This document shows positions 44,848 to 55,073 of a stretch of DNA of 64,000 bases, in pieces; the first letter of the stretch is position 1; every line of letters starts with the position of its first letter. Position numbers and translations under genes: made by a program. Below the pieces are notes generated by a model. It was not told where the DNA came from. It did no database searches and saw only the letters and a list, made by a program, of their open reading frames with translations. Origin of the DNA: an uncultured Shimia sp. Its GTDB lineage: Bacteria > Pseudomonadota > Alphaproteobacteria > Rhodobacterales > Rhodobacteraceae. Where the stretch lies: the NCBI GenBank assembly GCA_937897325.1, contig CALCOY010000016.1:1-64000 (forward strand). The letters are read 5' to 3'.

Positions 44848-45651
44848 GTGTCGCAGGCCGCGCATGATCATTTGAAATCGGGCGATCTGCCTGACGCGCT
44901 AGCTGCCCTCCAAGACGCGGTGCGCAAGGACCCGTCCGACCAGAAACTTCGAGTTTTCTTGTTCCAACTTCTGTGCGTAACCGGGGATTGGAACCGCGCC
45001 GTGGCGCAGCTGAAACTCAGCGCGGAAATGGATTCGGCGGCCATTCCAATGGCGCAGGCTTACCGAGAAGCAATCATTTGCGAGGTCTATCGCGAAAAGG
45101 TCTTTGCAGGTGAAAAGACACCTCTGATCTTTGGCGAACCACAAGACTGGACCGCCAAGCTGATAGAGGCCCTGAAAGCCCTGGGAGGTGGAAACGCAGC
45201 CGCCGCCGCCGACCTGCGCGCGCAGGCTTTCGATGACGCCCCAGCCGCGGCAGGCTCACTCAACGGCGAAAAGTTTGAGTGGATTGCAGATGCCGATATG
45301 CGTCTTGGGCCGCTGCTGGAGATTGTGATCAACGGACGCTATTTCTGGATGCCCTTCACATCTATCGCCAAAGCACAGTTCGAGGAACCAAGTGACCTGC
45401 GCGATGCCGTTTGGACGCCTTCACAGATCACATTGTCAAATGGCGGCGATGTGGTCGCCCTGATCCCGACCCGTTATGCGGGCACGATAACATCAGGATC
45501 AGATGCCGAAAAGCTGTCCCGAGCGACCAGCTGGGACGATGCAGGAGGCGAAACGTTTCTTGGCAAAGGTCAGCGTTTGCTGGCAACCGACCAGGGTGAT
45601 GTCGCTTTGATGGAAGTGAGAGAGCTTGTCATGGACCAGGTCGATGGCTGA
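44848..45651 (+). CDS. tagJ: TagJ/ImpE-family T6SS accessory protein
   Basis: This protein has about 267 residues. The GTG at 44848 is preferred over an earlier TTG because GGAGGT lies seven bases upstream. The N-terminal half is TPR-like (HLKSGDLPDALAALQDAVRK, LRVFLFQLLCVTGDWNRAVA). The C-terminal half carries the ImpE/SciE block (FEWIADADMRLGPLLEIVIN, YFWMPFTSIAKAQFEEP, LRDAVWTPSQITLSNGG, VALIPTRYAGT). The family binds the TssB/ClpV machinery in some systems and is accessory. It overlaps tssE by eight bases. Confidence 0.88.
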   Translation: MSQAAHDHLKSGDLPDALAALQDAVRKDPSDQKLRVFLFQLLCVTGDWNRAVAQLKLSAEMDSAAIPMAQAYREAIICEVYREKVFAGEKTPLIFGEPQDWTAKLIEALKALGGGNAAAAADLRAQAFDDAPAAAGSLNGEKFEWIADADMRLGPLLEIVINGRYFWMPFTSIAKAQFEEPSDLRDAVWTPSQITLSNGGDVVALIPTRYAGTITSGSDAEKLSRATSWDDAGGETFLGKGQRLLATDQGDVALMEVRELVMDQVDG

Positions 45652-46141
45652 TCTGACGATCTCTGACAGGCTGCAGCCGTCCCTTCTGGACCGCCTGACC
45701 GACAACGACCCATCCGAAAAGTCGGAGCGACGCGATGATCGCGTTATTGATGTCCGGACACTGCGCGAAATCATCCAACGCGATCTGTCCTGGCTTTTGA
45801 ACACCACCAACAACGACCGCTGGATCGACGCTGAACGCTTTCCACGGGCTGCATCTTCGGTGTTGAATTACGGCGTGCGCGACGTTGCTGGAGATTACTC
45901 AACCGTTGATCGGGCAGAGCTGATCCGGAAGTCGATCGCCAGCGCAATCGAACTCTTTGAACCACGAATCCGCGAGGGTTCGGTCGACGTAGAAACCCGA
46001 GCGGGAGATCAGACGCGGGAGGCCGTGGTGAATTTCGATATTCGCGCGGATATGTGGGCACAGCCCCTCCCCGTTGAACTTTATCTGCGCTCGGAGGTCG
46101 ATATCACGACCGGCGAGCTGTCGCTGGAGCGGGTGGGCTAG
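45644..46141 (+). CDS. tssE: T6SS baseplate protein TssE (gp25-like)
   Basis: The protein has 165 residues from the ATG at 45644, overlapping the tagJ end. It is a lysozyme-like gp25 family protein: LQPSLLDRLTDNDP, VIDVRTLREIIQRDLSWLLN, VLNYGVRDVAGDYSTVDRAE, and IELFEPRIREGSVDV. It forms part of the baseplate wedge from which the sheath grows. It ends three bases before tssF. Confidence 0.93.
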   Translation: MADLTISDRLQPSLLDRLTDNDPSEKSERRDDRVIDVRTLREIIQRDLSWLLNTTNNDRWIDAERFPRAASSVLNYGVRDVAGDYSTVDRAELIRKSIASAIELFEPRIREGSVDVETRAGDQTREAVVNFDIRADMWAQPLPVELYLRSEVDITTGELSLERVG

Positions 46142-46144
46142 TCG

Positions 46145-48022
46145 ATGGATACGCGCCTGCTCAGACACTACGAAAACGAGTTGGCTTTCATGCGGGATAT
46201 GGGTGCGGAATTTGCAACCGCCTATCCCAAGATAGCGTCACGGCTGGGCATGGACGGTGTGGAAGTCCTTGACCCTTATGTTGAGCGTATTCTGGAGGGG
46301 GCTGCCTTTCTTTCGGCCCGTGTCCAGCTTGAACTCGAACAGCAGTACCCAGCTCTGACCAGCCATCTGCTCGAAATCGTCTACCCACATTATCTCGCGC
46401 CAACCCCTTCCATGATGATCGCGGCCTTTGAGCCGGACCACGAGAATGCGGCATTGGTTGAGGGGCATCTCTTGCCACGGCAGACCACACTGCGTAGCAG
46501 GCTTGGCGAAGGCGAACAGACCGCGTGCGTTTTTCGAACAGCTGCAGATGTGACTTTGTGGCCGATCCGCATCAGCGAGGCAGAATACATAGACGGACGT
46601 GGTGCGCTTGCTGCGGCGGGCGTGAGCACGGCGCAAGGATCTCGAGCGGCCATACGCCTACGTCTTGAGCGACATAATAATCTTCCGATCGCGGATTTGC
46701 CACTGAACAACCTCACGATCTTTCTGGGTGGGACAGAAACCGCCGGGTGGGGACTGCATGCGCTTCTGTCCACTCAGACCAAAAGTCTTGTCGCCCGCTC
46801 GACAGACCGCCGGGCAGACTGGACAACCCCCCTTGTCGATGGGGCAGTTGTCCCGCGCGGATACGGGCGGGAAGAAGCACTTCTGCCCTTACCCCGGCAA
46901 AGCTTTGATGGATATCGCCTGCTTCAGGAATACTTCGCCCTTCCGGAACGCTTTCACTTTGTTGAACTAACGGGCCTCGGCCCCGGAATCTCCCGAGCGT
47001 CTGGCAAAGACGTGGATATCTACATCCTTTTGGGCGAAGGCGACGAGGCGGTCGCGCCATCCGTAGCGCCGGAGGTATTTGTTTTGAATGCCGTCCCAGC
47101 CATCAATCTGTTCCCAAAGCGCTGCGACCGCATACTCGTTTCAGGGCACGACACGGAAATGCATGTCATCGGGGACCGAACGGCCCCGATGGACTACGAA
47201 GTGTTCGGCATTACCTCAGTCAATGGAATCAGCGGCGAGGGCCAGGACGACACATCATTCCGGCCCTTCTATTCTGCTGACGATTTTACGGCTGCAGGCG
47301 AATCCTACCCGGCCTATTACACGCTGCGTCGGCGGATGCGGCAAAGATCGGAAAGAGAGCGGCTCAAAGGTTCCCGCACTTCTTATCTTGGCTCTGAAAC
47401 ATATCTGACGCTTGTCGATCCCAACGAGGCCCCCTTTCGGGGCGATCTCCGGCAACTGGCCGTACAGGCCATGGTCACGAACCGCGATCTGCCGCTTTTG
47501 CTCGCCACGGGCACACCGGATCTGTTTCACCTTCCGGACGGTGGCCCCGTTAAGCGGATCACCACGCCGCTCCCACCGACCCGACCGCGTCCGACACTTG
47601 CGCAATCAGGAGCGTCATGGCGGCTCATTTCTCATCTGTCACTGAACTACCTATCCATTGCCGATGAAGGAGAGGAACGCGGTGCTGCAGCCCTGCGCGA
47701 ACTTCTTGGGATTTATGCGCCCGCAGGCGACAAAGTGATCGAAAAGCAGCTTGAAGGCATCAGCAAGGTCGAAACGCGCTCCATTGTCCGGCGCATGGCC
47801 GACGGCGTAATGTCGACTGCGATACGAGGACTCGAGATCCGTATCACCCTGGATGAAAGCTTCTACGAAGGCACCAGCCCCTATCTGGTCGGCGCCGTCC
47901 TTGAACGTTTCTTTCGAAAGTACGTGACGATCAACTCTTTCACCGAAACCGTCCTTATTACCGAACAAAGCGGAGAAATCGCACGATGGCGCCCCCAGAC
48001 GGGCCTCGGTCGGATCATCTGA
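46145..48022 (+). CDS. tssF: T6SS baseplate protein TssF
   Basis: The protein has 625 residues with the family start MDTRLLRHYENELAFMRDMG, EFATAYPKIASRLGMDGVEV, and PYVERILEGAAFLSARVQLE, followed by LLEIVYPHYLAPTPSMMIAA. Later blocks are CNRDLP-like MVTNRDLPLLLATG, the region around SWRLISHLSLNYLSI, and the C-terminal FYEGTSPYLVGAVLERFFRK YVTINSFTETVL. It is the main wedge protein with TssG. Its 3' end overlaps tssG by 37 bases. Confidence 0.96.
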   Translation: MDTRLLRHYENELAFMRDMGAEFATAYPKIASRLGMDGVEVLDPYVERILEGAAFLSARVQLELEQQYPALTSHLLEIVYPHYLAPTPSMMIAAFEPDHENAALVEGHLLPRQTTLRSRLGEGEQTACVFRTAADVTLWPIRISEAEYIDGRGALAAAGVSTAQGSRAAIRLRLERHNNLPIADLPLNNLTIFLGGTETAGWGLHALLSTQTKSLVARSTDRRADWTTPLVDGAVVPRGYGREEALLPLPRQSFDGYRLLQEYFALPERFHFVELTGLGPGISRASGKDVDIYILLGEGDEAVAPSVAPEVFVLNAVPAINLFPKRCDRILVSGHDTEMHVIGDRTAPMDYEVFGITSVNGISGEGQDDTSFRPFYSADDFTAAGESYPAYYTLRRRMRQRSERERLKGSRTSYLGSETYLTLVDPNEAPFRGDLRQLAVQAMVTNRDLPLLLATGTPDLFHLPDGGPVKRITTPLPPTRPRPTLAQSGASWRLISHLSLNYLSIADEGEERGAAALRELLGIYAPAGDKVIEKQLEGISKVETRSIVRRMADGVMSTAIRGLEIRITLDESFYEGTSPYLVGAVLERFFRKYVTINSFTETVLITEQSGEIARWRPQTGLGRII

Positions 48023-49005
48023 CGCGGCTAAAGCCGCTCATTGAACAACCCGAGCAACAGCATATCCTTCACGCGCTGCGCCTTTTCGAGGCGGTGCATG
48101 CAGACACGCCACGTTTGGGCGAAAGTCGGCGCGCCCGACAGGACCGGATTCGGCTTGGGCAAGAGGCGGAATTGTCGTTTCCGCCATCAACGATCCGAAG
48201 TTTTTCACCGGGACATGGCCAAACACCGTCGCGGCTGATCAATCGGTTCTTTGGCTTCTTTGGTCCACAAGGCCCACTGCCGCTGCACCTCACGGAATAC
48301 GCGCGGGACCGGCAACGCAACCACCGCGATCCGACGCTCGTGGCTTTCGCTGACATGCTGACCCACCGCTTCCTGTCCCTCTTCTATCGCGCCTGGGCCT
48401 CAGCGGAGCCTGCGCCCAGTTTTGACCGGGGCGAAGATGGGCCGTTCGAACGTCATGTGGCGGCTATTTCAGGATTGCAGGGGACCGCATTTCGGGACAG
48501 GGATGCGTTTCCCGATCTGTCAAAGCGCCATTTTGCGGGATTGCTAGGTCAGGGCAGCAAGTCACCAGATGGATTGGTGGCTATACTCTCGACGTTCTTC
48601 GGTGCCTCTGTCCGTCTCCAGCAATTTATCGGGTCATGGCTGGAACTTGAGCCGGATGATCGCTGGCAGCTTGGAGCGCAGGCAGGTCTTGGTGAGATGA
48701 CAACCATCGGCGAGCGGGTTTGGACTCGTAGTGCCAAATTCCGTCTGAGGATCGGCCCGATGGACCTGGAACAGTATGAGCGTCTGCTACCAGGTTCGGA
48801 ATCCCTGAAAAGGCTTCGAGATATCGTGCGGTCCTATACTGGGTTTCAGCTCGATTGGGATCTAAACCTCGTCTTGCTGGCCAGCGAAGTTCCAAGAGCG
48901 CAATTGGGCAGGAGCACTCGCCTGGGCCAGACAAGCTGGATCCGCGGCGACGCCGCGAACCGCAAAGACGCCTCAGACCTGTTTCTGTATTCCGAGATGA
49001 TTTGA
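47986..49005 (+). CDS. tssG: T6SS baseplate protein TssG
   Basis: The protein has 339 residues. The ATG at 47986 lies inside tssF, which is common for this pair. Blocks: HILHALRLFEAVHADTPRLG, LSFPPSTIRSF, NRFFGFFGPQGPLPLHLTEY, FADMLTHRFLSLFYRAWASA, LSTFFGASVRLQQFIGSWLE, and WDLNLVLLASEVPRAQLGRS. It completes the TssF2-TssG wedge core. The next gene starts 16 bases later. Confidence 0.94.
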   Translation: MAPPDGPRSDHLTRLKPLIEQPEQQHILHALRLFEAVHADTPRLGESRRARQDRIRLGQEAELSFPPSTIRSFSPGHGQTPSRLINRFFGFFGPQGPLPLHLTEYARDRQRNHRDPTLVAFADMLTHRFLSLFYRAWASAEPAPSFDRGEDGPFERHVAAISGLQGTAFRDRDAFPDLSKRHFAGLLGQGSKSPDGLVAILSTFFGASVRLQQFIGSWLELEPDDRWQLGAQAGLGEMTTIGERVWTRSAKFRLRIGPMDLEQYERLLPGSESLKRLRDIVRSYTGFQLDWDLNLVLLASEVPRAQLGRSTRLGQTSWIRGDAANRKDASDLFLYSEMI

Positions 49006-49021
49006 CGAGAAGGCCAGAGAA

Positions 49022-51715
49022 ATGAGTGAAATCAGTCGCGTTGCCCTTTTTGGAAAGCTCAATTCGCTTGGCTACAAGGCCGTCGAAGGCGCCACGGTTT
49101 TCTGCAAGATGCGCGGCAACCCTTACGTGGAAGTGGTGCATTGGATGCATCAGATCCTGAATTCGCAGGACAGCGACCTGCATCGGATCATCCAGCACTA
49201 CGATCTGGATCCGGGCAAGATCGCAACAGAGATGACCGCAGCACTTGATGGCTTGCCGCGCGGGGCATCCTCGATCTCGGATCTGTCGGAGCATCTCGAA
49301 GATGCGATGGAGCGTGCGTGGGTCTGGGGCTCGCTGCTTTACTCGTCCTCGCAGGTGCGTACGGGTCATATCCTTCTGGGCATGCTTAAGACGCCCGCCT
49401 TGCGCAACATCCTCGCGCAGATTTCTCCGGAACTTGCCAACATCAAAGCAGACGATCTGGCTGATGAGTTCAATACGGTAACGGATGGTTCACCCGAAGA
49501 AGCAATGCGACCGCAGGATGGATCAACCACCGGAGGCGGTGCGGAACCAGGTGAGGCCTCTGGTGCAATGTCTCCCGCCCAGATGGGTAAGGGCGAGGCC
49601 CTTGATCAGTATTGCACAGATCTGACCCAGCAGGCGCAGGACGGCGAAATCGACCCGATCGTGGGACGCGATGAAGAGATCCGCCAGATTGTCGACGTGC
49701 TGATGCGCCGACGCCAGAACAACCCGATACTCACTGGTGAAGCAGGCGTGGGTAAGACGGCCGTGGTGGAAGGCTTTGCCCTGCGTATTGCGCGCGGTGA
49801 CGTACCACCCGCTTTGCAGGAAGCGCGGCTTCTGACGCTGGATGTGGGGCTGTTGCAGGCCGGCGCGTCAATGAAGGGCGAGTTCGAGAACCGCCTGCGC
49901 CAGGTCATCGACGAAGTTCAGGCAAGTCCGATGCCGATCATACTGTTTGTGGACGAGACGCATACGCTTGTCGGCGCGGGAGGGGCCGCCGGGACGGGGG
50001 ATGCGGCAAACCTGCTGAAACCGGCGCTGGCACGTGGGACATTGCGAACCATCGGGGCAACAACTTGGGCCGAATACAAGAAACATATCGAGAAAGACCC
50101 GGCACTGACCCGCCGCTTTCAGGTGGTGCAGGTAGACGAACCGGACGTGCCCAAGGCAATCCGCATGATGCGTGGGATCGCGTCGATGCTGGAAAATCAC
50201 CACAAGGTGCAAGTGCTCGACGAGGGGATCGAGGCGGCGGTCAGCCTCTCGGCCCGTTACATACCCGCACGGCAATTGCCCGACAAATCGGTAAGCGTTC
50301 TGGATACAGCCTGCGCCCGGGTTGCTGTCAGCCAGCACGCCGTGCCGGCGGAAGTGGACGACGCGCGCAAAAAGATCGATGCCTTGGTGACGGAGCTCGA
50401 GATCATTGATCGGGACGAGACTGCGGGTTTTGACGTCGATGACCGGCGTACCGCGATCACCGATATAAAGACGCAGGAAGAAGAACGGCTTAAGGGGCTA
50501 GATGATCGCTGGCAGGCCGAAAAGACGGTCGTGAAAGATATTCTGGACCTAAGGGCGCAGCTGCGCGCGGGTGGAGCGGAAGTCGAAGGTGACGACACGG
50601 GGGAAACACCGCTTACGGAAGATGCTCGCGCCAACCTTCTCGCCCAGCTCAAAGCCAAGAATGCAGAGCTTGAGGCCCTGCAAGGGGAGGCACCTTTGAT
50701 CCTGCCTATCGTCGATGCACAGGCGGTGGCCAGTGTGGTCGGCGACTGGACAGGGATTCCCGTGGGCAGAATGGTCCGGGACGAAATTCAGACGATCCTC
50801 AACCTCGAAGAACATCTGGCCAAGCGCGTTATCGGTCAGGACCACGCAATGAAAATGATCGCCAAGCGCATCCAGACCAGCCGCGCAGGCCTTGACAATC
50901 CGTCAAAGCCCATCGGGGTCTTTATGTTGGCCGGGACATCGGGCGTGGGTAAGACTGAAACCGCCCTGGCGCTGGCCGAGGTGCTGTACGGCGGCGAACA
51001 AAACATCATCACCATCAACATGTCCGAGTACCAAGAGGCCCATACGGTCAGCAGCCTCAAAGGCGCGCCTCCTGGCTATGTAGGCTACGGCGAGGGCGGT
51101 GTGCTGACCGAAGCCGTGCGGCGCAAGCCCTACTCGGTCGTGCTGCTCGACGAGGTGGAAAAAGCCCACCCGGACGTTCACGAGATCTTCTTTCAGGTGT
51201 TCGACAAGGGCGTGATGGAGGATGGCGAAGGTCGACAGATCGACTTCAAGAACACGCTGATCCTCTTAACATCCAATGCCGGGTCAGAGTTGATCATGGA
51301 CATGTGTTCCGACCCTGAATTGATGCCGGAGCCCGAGGGTATCTCAAAGGCTTTGCGCGACCCGCTTCTGAAAATCTTCCCGGCGGCGCTGCTCGGGCGG
51401 ATCGTGACAATCCCCTATTATCCGCTCAGCCCGCATATGATCGCCGAGATCACCAAGCTGCAGCTTGGCCGCATCCAAAAGCGTGTTACCGAAGCGCATG
51501 GCGTGCCCTTCAAATACACCGACGCCGTCGTGCAAACGATCGTTGACCGCTGTCAGGAGTTGGAAAGCGGTGGTCGGATGATCGACGCGATTGTGACGAA
51601 CACCATGCTGCCCGACATTTCAGCGGAATTTTTGCGCCGCATGATGGAGGGCGGAGAGGTCACCCGCGTCGGCATCGACGTCGAGGGATCAGAGTTCACC
51701 TACAGTTTCGAATGA
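49022..51715 (+). CDS. clpV: T6SS sheath-recycling ATPase ClpV (TssH)
   Basis: The protein has 897 residues. The N-terminal ClpN-like domain (FGKLNSLGYKAVEGATVFCK) precedes two AAA+ modules: Walker A GEAGVGKTA near residue 239 and GTSGVGKTE near 638, with Walker B as ILFVDETHTLVG and VVLLDEVEKAHPDV. The family pattern YTQDLTAQARAGEIDPIVGRD appears as CTDLTQQAQDGEIDPIVGRD. The first Walker B has Asp-Glu, so both modules should hydrolyse ATP. It disassembles contracted TssBC sheath. A 200-base gap follows before vgrG. Confidence 0.95.
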   Translation: MSEISRVALFGKLNSLGYKAVEGATVFCKMRGNPYVEVVHWMHQILNSQDSDLHRIIQHYDLDPGKIATEMTAALDGLPRGASSISDLSEHLEDAMERAWVWGSLLYSSSQVRTGHILLGMLKTPALRNILAQISPELANIKADDLADEFNTVTDGSPEEAMRPQDGSTTGGGAEPGEASGAMSPAQMGKGEALDQYCTDLTQQAQDGEIDPIVGRDEEIRQIVDVLMRRRQNNPILTGEAGVGKTAVVEGFALRIARGDVPPALQEARLLTLDVGLLQAGASMKGEFENRLRQVIDEVQASPMPIILFVDETHTLVGAGGAAGTGDAANLLKPALARGTLRTIGATTWAEYKKHIEKDPALTRRFQVVQVDEPDVPKAIRMMRGIASMLENHHKVQVLDEGIEAAVSLSARYIPARQLPDKSVSVLDTACARVAVSQHAVPAEVDDARKKIDALVTELEIIDRDETAGFDVDDRRTAITDIKTQEEERLKGLDDRWQAEKTVVKDILDLRAQLRAGGAEVEGDDTGETPLTEDARANLLAQLKAKNAELEALQGEAPLILPIVDAQAVASVVGDWTGIPVGRMVRDEIQTILNLEEHLAKRVIGQDHAMKMIAKRIQTSRAGLDNPSKPIGVFMLAGTSGVGKTETALALAEVLYGGEQNIITINMSEYQEAHTVSSLKGAPPGYVGYGEGGVLTEAVRRKPYSVVLLDEVEKAHPDVHEIFFQVFDKGVMEDGEGRQIDFKNTLILLTSNAGSELIMDMCSDPELMPEPEGISKALRDPLLKIFPAALLGRIVTIPYYPLSPHMIAEITKLQLGRIQKRVTEAHGVPFKYTDAVVQTIVDRCQELESGGRMIDAIVTNTMLPDISAEFLRRMMEGGEVTRVGIDVEGSEFTYSFE

Positions 51716-51916
51716 CCAGACAGAAACATATTCCAGGCCAGGACATTTCTGCCCTGCCCCAAACCATCCCGGGCAAAACCGGACAGACCAGACACAATTT
51801 TAGTACAGCCACATTTAAGCACATCCAATCTACATCGCGCGACAAATGTGCGATCCGTATTAGGCCAGGCAGTGGACGTCATTAACCGCGCTGCCGCGGC
51901 TGTTGAAAGGTAAGTC
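51716..51916 (+). promoter_or_regulatory. Gap between clpV and vgrG, possible internal promoter
   Basis: This is the longest gap between genes of the cluster and holds no frame of interest. It contains an AT-richer stretch around 51795-51835 and GAAAGG before the vgrG ATG. A second promoter for the spike and membrane-complex genes would fit, but is not proven. Confidence 0.35.
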
Positions 51917-54460
51917 ATGGCAAAAGACGATTTTCTGCCGGAACACCGAAGCATTCAGCTTGAGATCAAGAAGCTGGATGATGAACCCTTCTTGATGCGC
52001 GCCCATGTGCGCGAAGGCATGAGCGAGATTTCAGAGATTACGGCAGAGTTCCTGATAAAGAACCGTGCATTGAAGCTTCAGGATCTGATCGGCAAGGACA
52101 TGATTGTCCATCTGACCTATGCAGATCCGAAGAAAAAAGACGAGATCCTCCGCAGTTTCCCGGGCGTATGCGTGACAGCCGAGTATGTGGGTGATCACGA
52201 AGGGTTCGGTCACTATGTGGCCGAGATCCGCCCCTGGCTGTGGTTTCTTGGCCGCACGCGGGACTGCCGGATCTTCCAATCGGTCACAACGGTCGACATC
52301 ATCAAGGAAGTCTTCGCGGATCTCGGCTTTAGTGACTATGTGGACAAGCTGAACGGGTCTTATGACGAGCGGACATATTGTGTTCAGTACCGGGAAACCG
52401 ACCTCGCCTTTCTCAACCGGCTGATGGAAGAAGAAGGCATTTACTACTATTTCGACAACAGCGATGGCGTGCCGAAGTTGGTGTTGGCCGATGGCGAAGG
52501 GGCGCATCCCTCCATGCCAAATACGCCCTCGGTACCCTTCTACGCGGGCGAGCAATCGAACCGCGATGAAGAAGGATACATCTTCGACTGGCAGGAGAAA
52601 GAGGCGCAAGTTCCCGGCAAGGTGACTTTGCGCGACTACGATTTCGAACGTCCCACCGCCGATCAGACCAAGGTCAATATCAAGGAGGTCGGGTCACATG
52701 CCTACAAAGACTATGAGCTTTATGACTATCCCGGACACTACAGGGGCAGTTTGCCGGGAGATGCGCGTGCGCGCGTCCGCATGCAGGCCGAAACAGCAAT
52801 TGCCAGCACCCGGCGGGGCGGCACGAGTGAGCGCAACCTGACAGTTGGCACGCATTTCAAGCTGACGGACGGGCCGCGCAAGAACTCAAACGGCACCTTC
52901 CTTGTTCTCAGGGCCGAGCATTGGTTGCAGGCCGAACTCGATCCTGACGATCCCCAGCATTCCGCATTGCGCGAGATCTCGAAGATCGAGTTCTATCCCG
53001 GCAATGAGGACACCTACCGCGGCCTCTTCGAGGCGATGCCTTTCGACATTCAGTTTCGGGCGCCGCTCCTAACGCCGTGGCCTGAAATCCCGGGCCTGCA
53101 AACGGCTGTGGTGACAGGACCGGGAGGAGAGGAGATACACACCGATCAATACGGACGTATCAAGGTCAAGTTTCACTGGGATCGCGCCCAGAACCGCGAT
53201 GCACATTCGTCCTGTTGGTTGCGTACAGTGATGCCTTGGACGGGCAAGAACTGGGGCATGATCGCAATTCCACGGATCGGGCAGGAGGTCGTTGTCCAGT
53301 TCGAAGAGGGCGACCCGGACCGTCCTGTCTGTACGGGTATGTTGTACAACGCAGACACGATGCCACCCTACCCGTTGCCAGCCAACAAGACCATGACGGG
53401 GATGACTACGCGCTCCACGCAAGGCGGCAATGCGAGCACATTCCACGAGATGGTCTTTGAGGACAAGATCGGTGAGGAATATGTTCGGATGCAATCCGAG
53501 CGGGACTACTACCAGATCGTCAAGAATGATGCGGTCATCAATATCGGCGGTGGACATGCCAATCTGGGTGACCTCACGCAAACCGTCAAACGCAACAAAA
53601 CGGAGTTCATCGGCGAAGTACGCACGCACATGGTCGGACTTCTGGAAGATCTGTCCGTCGGGCTGGTGTATGATGAATCCGTCGGGATCGCCAAAACCCA
53701 GACGATCGGCCTTTACAAGGAAGAGGAGGTCGGCCTGACAATTCCGGGCCTCGAAAACCTGGCGAGCGACCTCTTGGATATTGTCGTGACAGTAGGCGGT
53801 CCGATTTCAACTCTGGTCGGGGGGAAATGGGCTGATGCAGGCGCAGCTGCAACGGCAGTTAACGGGATGCGCAAATCGATAAAGCCCGGCAAGCTCGAGA
53901 AGATCAACGGCGTCTCAAAGCTGGAAGTGACTGGTGACCGGATTGAAGAGATCTCGAAATCCAAATTCCCTAGCCCATCAAAGCCGGGGGATATGAAAAC
54001 AACCGTCAAAGACGGCAAACAGGAGATCACGATCGAAACCGGCGACCGTGAGATCAACGTCAAGAAAGGCAAGCTGAAGACCGATGTCGAAAAAGGAGAC
54101 TACTTCGTCAAAATCGGAGAAGGCAACCACCTGACCAGCGTTCTGAAAGGCGACAGGCAGGTTGGTGTCGAAAAAGGCGATCTTATCACGGGCGTAGATG
54201 GCGGTGATTACAAGGAAACGGTAAAGAAGGGCGACTACACACTCAAATGCGACTTGGGTAAGGTCGAGATTGAGGCGATGAAATCCATAACGCTGAAGGT
54301 GGGTACATCGAAAATCGTGATCGATCAAAAAGGTGTCACGATCAATGGCAACGTACTGACATTCGACGCTACGGCTGTTGCGTCGTTGGAAGGACCGATG
54401 GTGAAGGTCTCGGCAGATTCGATCTGCACGATTGACGGCACCCCGGTCCTCATCAATTGA
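51917..54460 (+). CDS. vgrG: VgrG spike protein with long repetitive C-terminus
   Basis: The protein has 847 residues. The gp27/gp5-like part is standard: YCVQYRETDLAFLNRLMEEE, GIYYYFDNSDGVPKLVLAD, QTAVVTGPGGEEIHTDQYGR IKVKFHWDR, SSCWLRTVMPWTGKNWGM, and RIGQEVVVQFEEGDPDRPVC. After about residue 600 there is a low-complexity region of short repeats such as KKGKLKTDVEKGDYFVKIGE, LKGDRQVGVEKGDLITGVDG and KETVKKGDYTLK, fitting the triple beta-helix needle. No separate toxin domain follows; the chain ends with SICTIDGTPVLIN. Effectors are probably carried by the PAAR tip or non-covalently. Confidence 0.94.
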   Translation: MAKDDFLPEHRSIQLEIKKLDDEPFLMRAHVREGMSEISEITAEFLIKNRALKLQDLIGKDMIVHLTYADPKKKDEILRSFPGVCVTAEYVGDHEGFGHYVAEIRPWLWFLGRTRDCRIFQSVTTVDIIKEVFADLGFSDYVDKLNGSYDERTYCVQYRETDLAFLNRLMEEEGIYYYFDNSDGVPKLVLADGEGAHPSMPNTPSVPFYAGEQSNRDEEGYIFDWQEKEAQVPGKVTLRDYDFERPTADQTKVNIKEVGSHAYKDYELYDYPGHYRGSLPGDARARVRMQAETAIASTRRGGTSERNLTVGTHFKLTDGPRKNSNGTFLVLRAEHWLQAELDPDDPQHSALREISKIEFYPGNEDTYRGLFEAMPFDIQFRAPLLTPWPEIPGLQTAVVTGPGGEEIHTDQYGRIKVKFHWDRAQNRDAHSSCWLRTVMPWTGKNWGMIAIPRIGQEVVVQFEEGDPDRPVCTGMLYNADTMPPYPLPANKTMTGMTTRSTQGGNASTFHEMVFEDKIGEEYVRMQSERDYYQIVKNDAVINIGGGHANLGDLTQTVKRNKTEFIGEVRTHMVGLLEDLSVGLVYDESVGIAKTQTIGLYKEEEVGLTIPGLENLASDLLDIVVTVGGPISTLVGGKWADAGAAATAVNGMRKSIKPGKLEKINGVSKLEVTGDRIEEISKSKFPSPSKPGDMKTTVKDGKQEITIETGDREINVKKGKLKTDVEKGDYFVKIGEGNHLTSVLKGDRQVGVEKGDLITGVDGGDYKETVKKGDYTLKCDLGKVEIEAMKSITLKVGTSKIVIDQKGVTINGNVLTFDATAVASLEGPMVKVSADSICTIDGTPVLIN

Positions 54461-54467
54461 GGTTGCC

Positions 54468-55073
54468 ATGTCGGAACGATTTTCGAAGCTGATCAAACTG
54501 CCCAAAGACCCAGCCGCCAAGATCGTGGCCCAGGGCAATATCCTTCTGCGCACGCCGGTGACTTATCCGGCCTCGGCCAGTGTCGAGGTTCTGCTGACAA
54601 AACTTGCGGCAAAGGACGCCTGGGTTGATATCATGACGGTTCTGGCACATGCGCTGCCCGCACGCGAGGCCGTTTGGTGGGCTTGTCTGGCCGCACGGGA
54701 TCTGACAGGACCCGGCGACCAGAAGGCGACGCCCTGTCTTCGAGCGGCCGAGAACTGGGTACTTGATCCTTCCGATGCCAATCGCGCCGTGGCGCGGGCC
54801 GCCCTTGATGGTGTATATGTTGATGATGACACGAACCTCGTGGCGACAGCGGCGATGTATGCCGCTGGCAACATGGGCCCGGGAGACATGGCAAACTATC
54901 CAGCCCCCGTTGGCATTGTTGGTGGTTGTGTCTTTGGTATGAACATGCTTGCGCTGGCGGAAGCAGAAGATTTCGATAGGAGTATACAGATCCTTATCGA
55001 CCGTGCTCTGGACATCGGGCGCGGAGGCAATGGCCATGTAGCAGATCTTGTGCTCGAGAAAGGAGCTGTCTGA
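54468..55073 (+). CDS. DUF6931-like protein of T6SS loci
   Basis: The protein has 201 residues with an ATG eight bases after the vgrG stop. It is a mostly helical, Ala-rich protein: SVEVLLTKLAAKDAWVDIMT, VLAHALPAREAVWWACLAAR, AAENWVLDPSDANRAVARAA, and MYAAGNMGPGDM. It resembles the uncharacterised DUF6931 family found between vgrG and PAAR genes in alphaproteobacterial T6SS clusters. There is no signal peptide or catalytic motif. A role as adaptor or chaperone loading a cargo on the spike is inference from position. Its stop overlaps the PAAR start by one base. Confidence 0.65.
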   Translation: MSERFSKLIKLPKDPAAKIVAQGNILLRTPVTYPASASVEVLLTKLAAKDAWVDIMTVLAHALPAREAVWWACLAARDLTGPGDQKATPCLRAAENWVLDPSDANRAVARAALDGVYVDDDTNLVATAAMYAAGNMGPGDMANYPAPVGIVGGCVFGMNMLALAEAEDFDRSIQILIDRALDIGRGGNGHVADLVLEKGAV